Source of the DNA: Branchiostoma floridae
Lineage: Eukaryota > Chordata > Leptocardii > Amphioxiformes > Branchiostomatidae
Direction of reading: 5' to 3'
DNA: 64,000 nt
Assembly: GCF_000003815.2 (NCBI RefSeq)
Contig: NC_049995.1
Coordinates: 4,169,747-4,233,746, forward strand
In this document: positions 1 through 16,714 of the stretch, piece after piece
How the letters are laid out: every line of letters begins with the position of its first letter
Numbering within the stretch: the first letter of the stretch is position 1
Program-made: the position numbers and the translations under genes
Notes under the pieces: model-generated
Database searches by the model: none
What the model saw: only the letters and a program-made list of their open reading frames with translations
Told to the model about the DNA's origin: nothing

Positions 1-813
1 CCGTCAACCTCACCACTGAGGTGAAGTCTGTGGAGATGCACCACGAGTCTCTGCCTGAGGCCCTGCCCGGTGACAATGTTGGCTTCAATGTCAAGAACGT
101 GTCCGTCAAGGAGATCAAGCGTGGCATGGTCGCTGGTGACAGCAAGAACGACCCACCCAAGGAGGCCGAGAGCTTCACTGCTCAGGTGAGATGGTTTTCC
201 ATTGTTGTCATAGGTTTATGCACAGATGCAGCTACAACACATAAAGAAAGAAGCTGAAGAAATAATTTCATTGATAGTCTCTTTGGCCATGGAAGCACTG
301 AAAGCCTTGTAACCAAGCAGATGATATTGTACACATGGAAAATCTCCCTTAATTGAAAAGTAGTGTATCAAAAAGCCTTTTTGTTGATCTGTAAGATAAA
401 ATAGTCCTCTTGTGTAAATGAGTTTTACAATTGGGTTCTTCTGTTGACAGGTTATTGTCATGAACCACCCTGGTGAGATCCACAACGGCTATGCGCCCGT
501 GCTGGATTGCCATACCGCCCACATCGCTTGCAAGTTCGCCGAGCTTAAGGAAAAGATCGACCGTCGTTCCGGCAAGAAGCTGGAAGACAACCCCAAGATG
601 GTCAAGTCCGGAGATGCCGCTATCGTCGAGATGACCCCCTCCAAGCCCATGTGTGTGGAAACCTTCTCCGAGTACCCACCCCTGGGTCGTTTCGCCGTGC
701 GCGACATGAAGCAGACCGTGGCCGTCGGCGTCATCAAGGCCGTGAAGAAGACCGACCGCGCCGGGAAGACCACCAAGGCCGCCCAGAAGGCCACCGGCGG
801 CAAGAAGAAGTGA
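1..813 (+). CDS. EEF1A: Elongation factor 1-alpha, copy 1 (last two exons; 5' part outside window)
   Basis: EF-1-alpha is the GTP-dependent factor that delivers aminoacyl-tRNA to the ribosome. Exon 1-185 is entered in mid-codon and reads [20 protein letters not shown] onward; it ends at CAG before GTGAGA. Exon 451-813 follows TTGACAG and starts [20 protein letters not shown], ending in the typical lysine-rich tail KKK and TGA at 811-813. These are domains II end and III of the protein. The G domain lies upstream, outside the window. The final exon differs from that of the second copy (13718-14080) at 14 of about 120 residues, so this is a distinct paralog and not an assembly duplicate. Codons are strongly C/G-ending, as expected of a highly expressed gene. 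No clear AATAAA was found within 1 kb after the stop. Identity is certain at family level; gene symbol by family. Confidence 0.97.
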
Positions 814-2961
814 TGGTCGCTGCACTTTACTCCACCTTCCGTCACATCCAAGGATGGATACATGTACACAGTAGCTTCCAAAAAGGTCAACCCAAAAGCA
901 TTTTGTTCGAGAATCGTAGCTTTTGTTTCAGCCATTGGCTGGTTATTCCATAGCCGAAAGCTTCATCGAAAGCACTTCCGTAGGAAAAGGGGCACAAGTT
1001 GACCATCGTCAATTGAGGATCTTAACTCTAGTTAAGTGTCTATCAAACGGATAGCTTCCTCCTCTATACCAACTTCTTTGTTAGCTTGAAGGTACTATGG
1101 TGCCATCTGTTTTAACTTCTTTAAATTGCTAAACCGGCAAAATCATATGTTGCTACTTTTAACATATGTAAAAGACGTGGATTGTAACAAGGTGGAGTAA
1201 AGAGAGAATCTGTGAACGTGACCACAAGTTTCACGTGCATTTGTGGTACCGCCATGATGGAAGTTTTCTTTACTATTATGATTTTTTTCCATGGGTATCT
1301 CAGAGTAAAAAGTCACCATCACATTCCATTGTTGTGTGTTTGACTTCTTGTGTGGTGTATGTAACGTAGGATTTAAGTCTCAAACATGCTTACCTTAGGT
1401 CTGAATAAGCTGAACTTTTTCTGGTAAATGTGAAAAGCTTGTACATGTGAATTACTGTTTTTGGCCTTCTTTTAGGGACTGGTACATAGAAAAGTAGTGG
1501 GTAACAAATATCTTTACTACACTGCAAGGTTCAACTACTAATGTCTTAGGTTAGGATATAAAAATCCTCATCAGAAAAACTAGGTTTATATACATCGAAA
1601 ACAAACAGCTTTCCACAAAGGTAAAAGAACACTCCAGTTTGGAACCTTCTGATTGTTTTTCCTGAAATTATTCATACTATAAATCAGCACAACCTCAAAA
1701 ATTAAGTGCATCTTCCCCTTGTTAGATTGAGAATAGACAAGATAATAGTGATATGAAGAAAATTAAAGTCACTCACTTTGGAAATAATGCAAATTAGGAA
1801 TAATCCAAGAACATGAAAATGTGCTTGCAAGGTCTCTTAAACTCTCCAAGTAGAGGATCCTACCAACCTCTGGTTGGAGAATTGTAGATAGCCAATAAGT
1901 GTGGTCAAACAGTGTAACAACAGATTTTGGCTCAGAACTAAAGGGTCCTGGGGCAGGGTTCAAATCCTGTAATGTCACAGATCATGTACCATTGAAAAAG
2001 GCACTCTTTCCTCACACCACCGGGGCGAGAAGCTCGCTATATGTATCAAGGAGATCCCTCATTAACTAGGTCTTGCATTTAGGGAGAGCCACACCTCACA
2101 CACATTAAAGTACCAACAGCACCCATTTAAAAAGAATAGGGGCATGCTGCAGTGTGGGATGGTACAGAACCGTTCAAATGCACCTAGATGAAGGCCTGGC
2201 AAACCTCTTATCAGCCATACAGTTTTTATATCATTCACTCGGACGTTAGACCTAGTGCATCCCCAGGCCCGTCCTGTAGGTCAGACATCGAAGTTAGGGC
2301 TGCCCATTAACAAGCATGTTGATTGTTAATTCTTCTCCACCAGAAAGTCACTTGGGTCTAGTTTATAAGTATTCAAAGAAAACAGAGGGTTGTTTGGCTC
2401 ATTCTCGGAGAAAAGCTCGCTCTATGAAAGAAACCTCACCTTTGACCCATTTTCCCTCCTGATACAACCAGTAGCACCCCATAACTAAAACCTGTCCTTA
2501 CACCAGCTGAACTGCTGAACTGAACAAATTTTGACCCAAACAGGAAAGCTTAGACCCTACCTGTCTCTTCTAACTCAAAAAGTCTCCAGATTGGGCAAAA
2601 ATTTTCAAGGAAAAGAAGGATTTTCAAGGATTTTAAGTCACACCCAAATCGTCTTCCCATTTTTTGCCCTCTACCGCGCAACGCAACTCTGACGTCAGCC
2701 CTGTATCAGCCAGTGAAAGGATATGCCACCCCACAAAGGTTGGTATACAGTGCATGAGCACACCAACTGAAGATGACTAGATTAAGGTAATGCACTGTAG
2801 AAAACTTTCTCCGCAGACAAACCCATTCACACCAGAAAAACACATTTTCACAACAAAGTTTGTACTTTTACAATGTTTCGATCCATGTAAATGATGGCTT
2901 TGCTGAAAAATTGAAATGTTTCAATCCATAAACATGAATTAAAGGAACAGATTTGAAATGT
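814..2961. other. 3'UTR of EF1A copy 1 and intergenic DNA
   Basis: No host gene is recognised here. Positions 925-992 are a 68-bp block that aligns without gaps to 14192-14259 after the stop of the second EF1A copy (about 55 of 68 bases identical), so at least the first 180 bases are transcribed 3'UTR. The rest is AT-rich with a SINE-like relic near 1885-2045 and nothing else that I can assign. Confidence 0.5.
1885..2045 (+). repeat. tRNA-derived SINE-like relic
   Basis: A degenerate pol III A-box (TAGCCAATAAGTGTGG near 1889) lies upstream of a B-box-like GGTTCAAATCC near 1958. A segment reading AAAAAGGCACTCTTTCCTCAC then follows. The same order (B box, then GGCACTTTACACGG and TTTCCTCAC) occurs on the minus strand at 54150-54391 and in altered form at 23195-23280. 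The shared layout points to one SINE family rather than a tRNA gene; the cloverleaf is not formed. Confidence 0.45.
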
Positions 2962-2967
2962 TTTATT
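2962..2967 (-). promoter_or_regulatory. Poly(A) signal of MRPS14
   Basis: TTTATT on the plus strand reads AATAAA on the minus strand, about 136 bases beyond the MRPS14 stop codon. Confidence 0.55.
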
Positions 2968-3102
2968 TGAACTAGAAGACAACACTAAATTCTCTTAAAT
3001 CTTCATAAATGCTGTTACACTTTTCATCCATGTAGCTTCCATAGCCATCAGCTTATGTTCTCATCGTAAGATCAATTAATAGTTCATATGGCCTCTTAAC
3101 CG

Positions 3103-4991
3103 TCACCACAAGACCTTCCTTTTCTTAATTTTCCGTGGGTAGCCTGTTTTCCCCCAACACGCCCTCGTCACCCCGGACATGAGGTTGTAGTCGGCCAGCT
3201 CCCTCCACGTGATGCGACTGAGACGCCAGCGGGTCAGGATTCCCCTCGGACGTGACGTAACGACACAGCGGTTGTGGATACGCACCATACTGCTGTCATA
3301 CGGCATCTCTGCTATCTGCTTGTCCGCTAATTCCTAGTGATTTAATTAAACAATAGGCAACGTCATTGGTTTATATGCTATGCTATTATTGGTGTCCATG
3401 TTTGCATTTCAATCAACAACAGGTCATTTCTATCTATTTTGAGAACTAAAATTATCCTATCACTAACATGAGTGTTTGAAGTAAGAAAATAATGTGAACA
3501 TTTGAGTTACTATTTACTGAATGCATTAGAGGGATGCCAACATGACATCCTCTTTATTGATACAAAGCCTTCAAAAAACTCAGTATCTACTTTTACAAGT
3601 CAATTTTTCAAGACAAATTCCATTATCTTCAGGGAGGGGTTGTCAGGCACAAAGTAAAAAAGAAAAGTTCATAGATCTCTGAAAACATTAGTGAAAAAGG
3701 TCTTGGCAAGGTTTCTAACAACCCAACATGAGACCTGGCTTCAAAACAGTTTTAACTGAAAATTCTCCTAACATTATTTGTCTCATAATAATATCATGGA
3801 GCCCTTTCTGACCAGCATTTTATTCAAGGATCTCCGAAACAAAACATGACAATGCGTTAGCATCCTTTGAGGACAGGAGTCACAGTCAAAGTCAAAGTCA
3901 AAGTGTATGTTTGATTAGTGGTTCTGGAAAGGAAGGTTGAGTTCGAAAATGGTAGGCCTAGCACTTTCCATCGGCACTGCAGCGAGCTGAGTGTGCATTT
4001 GTTTGCATGATGTAGTAAAACCTATCTGGATCCAATCTTTTCTCTGATCAATTACCTGAAGGTCCCTTGGTATAATGTTGTTCTTTCTCAAGGAGTTAAT
4101 CCGCATGCGTTCTGGTCCCATCTGCTTCACCATTCGCCTCCGCTTCAGGTCACGCACCATGATGTGGCACGGCCAGGTACGATAGCGGACCTGCTGGGCC
4201 ATCACGCTGTCCAGACCGCCGCACTGGCCACATGACTAGCAGAGTACCCAAGAAGTAGAAGAATAAGAATCTATTAATTTCATCAGCATAGCTTTGCTAG
4301 CAGCGCTGGCTATCATTGCTTTTGTGGCACGGCCAGGTACGATAGCGAAACTGCATCGCGAGGATGGTATCAAAGTATACAGACTACATGATGCGGTCCA
4401 AATAAATCCATAAACATGATATATGCGTACATATGTATGGTGTCACAAATACACACAACAAATTGAGACTTGTGGGCTCTACCATTCAATTGTATCGTTT
4501 TGATTATTTCAATGGTATTAAAAAGCTCATTAATGAAATCTCCTTGATCTACTAGTAATCAACTGTCTTTCATTCCAAAAAGTTTTTAGAAATCATGTCA
4601 ATATTATAATTTGGTGTTATATAATGTTGCAGGGCAAAGTCTCTCTTGCTGTACTATACTTTAGCCCTAATGACACGCAAGCTAACTTTTTTTCACATTT
4701 TTTCTAGAACTGTCAGTGATCAATATGCTGAATATGGAAATATCGTGACATAACTTTGGGAGAAAACGGCGAGGTCAAAATTATGGGGGAGGGGGGCAAA
4801 ACATGTCCAACTCCAACACACGATTTCGATACCTTTCAGATCCCCAAAAAACTACCAGCCAATGGGAAGTATTTCTAAAATATCTCTAAATTCTTGACAA
4901 CACACTACCTTACCTTTGGAATGACTTGGAGCGTGGAACTTAGCAAACTTTTCCCTGCCCTCAGTATCGAGGCGCAAACTGAGGCGGCCAT
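3103..4991 (-). CDS. MRPS14: Mitochondrial ribosomal protein S14 (uS14m), complete, three exons
   Basis: This is a small-subunit protein of the mitochondrial ribosome that contacts 12S rRNA. Exons on the minus strand are 4991-4914, 4235-4056 and 3333-3103; all junctions are phase 0 with GT-AG ends (AAG|GTAAGG, CTGCTAG|TCA, CAG|GTAATT, CACTAG|GAA). The product is 162 aa. Exon 1 (residues 1-26) starts [17 protein letters not shown], a basic amphipathic stretch typical of a mitochondrial presequence. Exon 2 holds [18 protein letters not shown]. Exon 3 holds [13 protein letters not shown] and [14 protein letters not shown], the diagnostic uS14 core. Family members usually stop at a terminal tryptophan; here that W (about residue 146) is followed by 16 extra, mostly basic residues before TGA. 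The gene lies between two EF1A copies and diverges from EF1A copy 2 with about 510 bp between its ATG and the EF1A start site. The exon 2 start is the least certain boundary. Confidence 0.93.
3915..3985 (+). repeat. Fragment of a degenerate dispersed repeat
   Basis: It lies in the intron between MRPS14 exons 2 and 3, just after a short (AGTCAA)n run at 3885-3905. The text GGAAAGGAAGGTTGAGTTCG and the following GGCACTGCAGCGAGCTGAG resemble 55384-55445, where the longer repeat sits. No coding function is visible. Confidence 0.4.
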
Positions 4992-5470
4992 TTTTATTCC
5001 AGACACACGACCACCACTTATGAGGAGGGATGATCTCGTATTATGGCCACAGCGGTTTAAGAACAATTAAATCAATGTTAATCTTTGTCAACATATTTTT
5101 GCATATTATATGGATTTAACATGCATTAAAATGATTTAAGTTTCATAAATTGTATAGCATAAGTTTATATTTTAACTACTTTTGCCTTATCACGAAGTTT
5201 TATGAAGGTATTATTCTTAGATCATTCCTCCTATCAATGGATTTTCCATAGTGGTGCAACACATGTGTAATTTATCTTATGGTCATATTTTTCGATTCCA
5301 ACACTGACTTACATAGCCAACATTTTAATATCATGAAACATCATTTACACAAATTGCAGCATTTTCGCTTGGAAAGTGCAAAAGTAGTTTTGGTGATTTC
5401 GCAATCACGCCCTACAGGGATGCGCGGTAATGCCGATATGACGTCATTAGTGCTACCCCTCTAGGCCATG
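4992..5470. promoter_or_regulatory. Shared upstream region of MRPS14 (minus) and EF1A copy 2 (plus)
   Basis: The two genes are transcribed away from each other across about 0.5 kb of AT-rich sequence. The right edge, near the EF1A TATA box, contains ATGACGTCATT at 5438-5448, a palindromic CRE/ATF-type site. A TATA box is seen only on the EF1A side. Confidence 0.5.
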
Positions 5471-5526
5471 TATAAATTGCCCTGACCCCTACTGTGGCGG
5501 CCTCTTCTACTCGTAGCGCGGCGCTG
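5471..5526 (+). promoter_or_regulatory. Core promoter and non-coding first exon of EF1A copy 2
   Basis: TATAAATT begins at 5471. The pyrimidine tract CCTCTTCTAC at 5501-5510 lies about 31 bases downstream, the correct spacing for transcription start. Start in a C/T tract is the hallmark of 5'TOP mRNAs, a class that includes EF1A and ribosomal proteins and is under mTOR-dependent translational control. The exon ends at GCGCTG|GTGAGT (5526/5527). It joins the acceptor TTCTGCAG ending at 7187, so the 5'UTR continues 7188-7242 to the ATG. The start site is inferred from sequence only. Confidence 0.75.
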
Positions 5527-7187
5527 GTGAGTGTCTGCACCGTTATCTCAAATATTTACATATAAATCCAAGCTGTATCGCAAACATTACTTATCATCCG
5601 GTAATGCACGCATTGTAGCTAGATTCCTCTGTAACCTGCGTTTTATTTTCCCCTGATTTTAGCGTGTTCTCTGTGATTTTTAGCGTAAGGATGCTCTGCG
5701 ATTCCAACGTGAGTTTGCGGGTCCCAGCCGGTGAAGTGATGATGTTATGTCGCATTTGTAAGTCCAAGAAATCGTTCAGATTCTTTGCTGGCGGTCTTTC
5801 GCTGGAAACCATCTCTTCCTAGACTTTCTCTCCTCTTTTTCATATTTTATTGAGCACAGATATTATTCTATTCCTCTTTCTTGTCGTACCGGATGCGGAA
5901 TATTATTACAATTTTTTCCCGCGAAATGTCATCTAGACATTCCCCCAAAGTCCCCTCTCCAAATTTGGAAGTCTCTGTCCCTGTATGCAAATAGAAAATG
6001 ACCACACCACTTTACACAATCGTGTATTTTAAGTCCACTGATTTTGGCAAGCAAAATATCATCCCGATTCTCAGAATTTTCCGTAAATGAGGAAATAAAT
6101 ATTATTTTGAGAAGAAAAGATAACGGTACATGATGGCCATGTTGGGAGGAATGATCATGATTTTGTATGCTGTGACTCCAGTTTTTAAGTCAAGTTCGGA
6201 GCCGTCCGACTTTGTTTCTGCCACCTCCTGATTTTTCCTCTCTAATCAAAAACAAAAATCTTCATTATTTGCTTTAAAATCCATTTCATCTTTTGATACA
6301 GGCGTTTGCAAAGTCGCAATTTCGCTCAGACATTCGAACAATGTTTCTAGACCGTTCCTCCCAGTATGACTCAATTGGCTGACTTGATTGCGCAATCTTT
6401 TACATTGCTGATGATAAAGTCATCCGAAACGCAAATTTGTTTTGGATCTGTTTGCATGTCACTACGGATAAAATTTCACATATTATACATATATTTCTTA
6501 TGACTAATGGTAAATGACGCATAATTTCAGAGACTACTTCATTGCCCCCCTCCCCATTTGCTAGCAAGTCGACGAAACTGCAATATGCTTGTTGAATACT
6601 AATGTAGGTTTTCAAGCAATTAACATTTTGCCCCTTTGTATTCACATAGCTTGTTCCCCCCACCAAATTCCTTTACATTCCTGCACGACAATTTCTTTCT
6701 TTCTTCTTTCTGTTTATTATGGATACTTATTAAGGGTAGAGGGTGTGAAATAATGTTAATATTAAGAGCTTTATTAAAATGTATTATACATGATTTAGAT
6801 ATGTTTATTAATGCATGAACATCTTTGCTTTCTTTCTCTATCTTTTTATATACAACTCAATGCATGTATGGAATAATGTTGAGAGCTAAGAACATATTTT
6901 TACTTAATGTTACAAGTTGAAATTTGTTGCATACCTTTCTTGATGCATATTGTTTATCAATTAAGTATTTAAAAGTGTGTAATGCAGTCTAATATGTAAC
7001 CACTTGATTGGTTATTGTCATTGATAATTATTTTCTTTCACCAGTGCCTTTCCTGTCCAATGGAAATGTTGCTGAGTTGATCATATTTTTCAGAAACACA
7101 GCCCTGAAATTTGATTGGTAGCTGCGATAAATCTGATTAAGATGCATTGTAGGAAGCACAAATGAAATTAGATCTTACGTTCTGCAG
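5527..7187 (+). other. Intron in the 5'UTR of EF1A copy 2
   Basis: This is a 1.66-kb AT-rich stretch bounded by GCGCTG|GTGAGT and TTCTGCAG|TGAGC. No ORF, RNA gene or repeat that I recognise lies in it. A large first intron in the 5'UTR is usual for animal EF1A genes and often carries enhancer activity, but no specific element is claimed here. Confidence 0.6.
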
Positions 7188-7197
7188 TGAGCTGTGA

Positions 7198-14080
<6,883 letters not shown>

Positions 14081-14519
14081 TGGTCGCTTTACCTCGCTCC
14101 GCCCGCCACCGTCACAGCCGCCATCGACACGACCACACTAGAGACTGCCAACTTGAAATCTGGAGCTGCGCGTCTCCACTTCGCAACCTTCGTTTCGGCC
14201 CTCGTCTGGTTGCTCCATAGTCGTAAGCTTCATTGGAAACACTTCCGAAGGAAAAGTGGGACCGTAACGAAAACACCACCAAAAAGGTCCCCATGATTTC
14301 AAAGCTGTTTACACCTATGCCAAAAAAGGGCGTACGTTTTGACGCCATTGTGGAATATAGGAAAAAAACACAGTCAACCAGATGGTGCCTAACTTATTTG
14401 TTTGTTTATTTATTTACTAAGTGATTTTACAGTACACCATTTTGTTTTTACTTTTCTTGTAAAAATGAATGTGTTTTGTTTTACCTTGGTTTTGAAACAT
14501 TTCTGTAAGGTGCTGGCAG

Positions 14520-14525
14520 AATAAA
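14520..14525 (+). promoter_or_regulatory. Poly(A) signal of EF1A copy 2
   Basis: AATAAA lies 440 bases after the stop codon, in a T-rich context, and is followed by TTCTTCTTTCTTT. It is the first good signal after the gene and gives a 3'UTR of about 460 bases that includes the block shared with copy 1 (14192-14259). Confidence 0.65.
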
Positions 14526-14609
14526 AGAATCAGTGACATTACTCTTCTTCTTTCTTTAAATAGATAAGCTCTATTTCTACAGTTAAGTTGTATTGCACTG
14601 TATTTGACA

Positions 14610-14949
14610 CAGGGCTTTAGCCAGCTCGAAATTTTTTTCCGTCAGCCAATTACAATCGCAGCGAAAACCGCGAAAATTAATTAGAAGGACTGAACTGAAA
14701 CCTTGAAAAACGGGTTTTAATGAGATTATCGTATGCGAAAGGGCGCCGACACACATTGTCAACAATCATAACAATAGCAAAACAAACAGTGTGTAGCTTT
14801 TACGGCCGTGGACAGCGTCTCCAAGCCGCCTGTAGCTTCCACCAATGATTTTTGTCCGTCAAGGTTGACGGATTGGTTTTAAAATTTTTCCGTCAGACGC
14901 AGCACATTTCCGTCAATTGACGGAAATACGGACGCTGGCTAGAGCCCTG
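14610..14949. mobile_element. hAT-like MITE, 340 bp
   Basis: The ends are imperfect inverted repeats: CAGGGCTTTAGCCAGC at the left and the complement of CAGGGCTCTAGCCAGC at the right. The flanks ATTTGACA (14602-14609) and GTTTGACA (14950-14957) form an 8-bp target duplication with one mismatch, the length made by hAT transposases. Inside are several copies of CCGTCA/TGACGG, partly palindromic. There is no ORF, so it must have been moved by a transposase made elsewhere. Confidence 0.8.
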
Positions 14950-14957
14950 GTTTGACA

Positions 14958-16714
14958 ACTAAGAAATGAAAGTGATGTGGACTAAAGTAGCAAGATACAC
15001 AATTGGAGGGTCCATATTAATAACAGTTTTAAAGAATACATTTCACTTAATTTATATGATCTGCTACTAAAGGACATACAAATTTTATGGAATTCATTGG
15101 AGTGTGCTGTTTTACAGAAAACATAATTTCATGATCCTTACAAAGTTGCCTGGGTCACATGACATTGGCAGCAAATTCAAAATTGCCAACAAATTAGTGA
15201 GGATCGTTTGTATTCTGCAAAATAAGTATATTTCCTTGTCTAGTTTATTGTATGGATTCTGAAAAATTCTAAAAACTAATCCTGAAGCATATGGAACATA
15301 AGGTAGCTTAAGTTGAAAAGGACAGGCTCTACGAGCGATCACGATGATGTCACGGTGACGTAGTGGTAGGCAAAAAGCAGGTGTTTGGCAAAAGATTGAT
15401 TTACATGTTAACCAGTAATTTGATCTGCTAATTTAAATATCAATTTTTAATCCAATCTACTGACGTCCTGGTAGGCACCAGCCGTCGAATACCCCGGATA
15501 TAAACAACAACAGCGATCACTCGTATGTAGAAACAGTTTCTGAGGTTTTTGTATGGAAGTCCTTTCTTCAGTGTGTTGGTATGTTTGTGGTGGTGTGGGT
15601 TAGAATTATGTGAATGCAAAGGAACAGAAGAAGGTATCAATGCAATGGACAGTCTTGCCAGAGTGATAGGGAGTTCAGAGTTGGTATGACTAGTCTCTAA
15701 TCAGAGTCTCAGACTCTCCAGGTCATTGGGTCAATGGAAGAGGCCACTAATATACAGGAGGTATTTTTGGTCTGTTTTTCAAAGTTGTTACATGAAGTTC
15801 CACTGGTTTAGGGCCTTTGCTGGTATATTGTAGGAAAGTGTTGTCAATCGCCATTTAAGAGCGCAAAGAAAAAAATTACAGTCAGCAGTGTTCTCTGTTT
15901 ATTTGGAGAACAAAGCATACTTTGGCATTTTAAGATCAAAGTTAACAAAAACTTCAGACACATGATAATCCCATGCCAAGTAGTACTGGTATGTGGCATT
16001 TGCCAAAGTGTGCATGATCAGTCTCTTTTAGGTTATTGGTACTCTCCAAGCAGTCTTCCCCTCCCCCCTCTCTTCTTTTCCTTCCCCTTTTCCTGCCGTT
16101 CTATCTTTCTCCCTCCCCTCACTACTTTTTTTTTATCCTCCCCTTCTACTTTTTACCCCTTCTTTANNNNNNNNNNNNNNNNNNNNNNNNNNNNNNNNNN
16201 NNNNNNNNNNNNNNNNNNNNNNNNNNNNNNNNNNNNNNNNNNNNNNNNNNNNNNNNNNNNNNNNNNGGCTTTCTATTTTGTCATTTTTGTTGTTGTGTCC
16301 GGTTAGGTTTTGACACAGCAAGATATAAAAAAAAAATAGAAAGCCCGATAAAAACGACTAAAAAAACGTTAAAAAACAACCGGAGCCTAACCTCTGCTTG
16401 GAGAGTAGGTTATTGGATGTTTCACCACCAAGACGGCGAGAGGACAGCAATCTCTAACCCTTACCTCAATCCTTACCTTAACTTGATAATATCACCTTAA
16501 TAAAATTATTTGTATTGCAATCCTTTCAAGGTTATTAGTTCTTTCAACTAACACCATCTTCTCCTTAATTTCTTAATAACACCATCTTCTCCTTAATTTC
16601 TTAATTCCTTAAACTCATCAACAGTCTCAAATGAATTTTCTTCACATTTCTGTGGTCACATTTCTGTGGTCCCATCTTCACAGTCCTTTTTAAGTTTCCT
16701 TGTGAGTGACGACA
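14958..16714. other. Intergenic region between EF1A copy 2 and Mpv17, with a 100-bp N gap
   Basis: AT-rich sequence without a recognisable gene. A pyrimidine tract (about 16058-16166) runs into the N gap at 16167-16266. Just after the gap, GGCTTTCTATTTT is repeated in inverse at 16330-16345, so an inverted repeat probably caused the gap. Confidence 0.5.
16551..16606. repeat. 28-bp tandem duplication
   Basis: The unit TAACACCATCTTCTCC plus TTAATTTCTTAA occurs twice head to tail, without mismatch. Confidence 0.8.

Noticed and set aside
349..935. Long minus-strand open frames over the last EF1A exon
   Set aside because: They are shadows of the GC-biased plus-strand coding exon; their glycine/leucine-rich text has no domain, and the same shadow recurs in copy 2.
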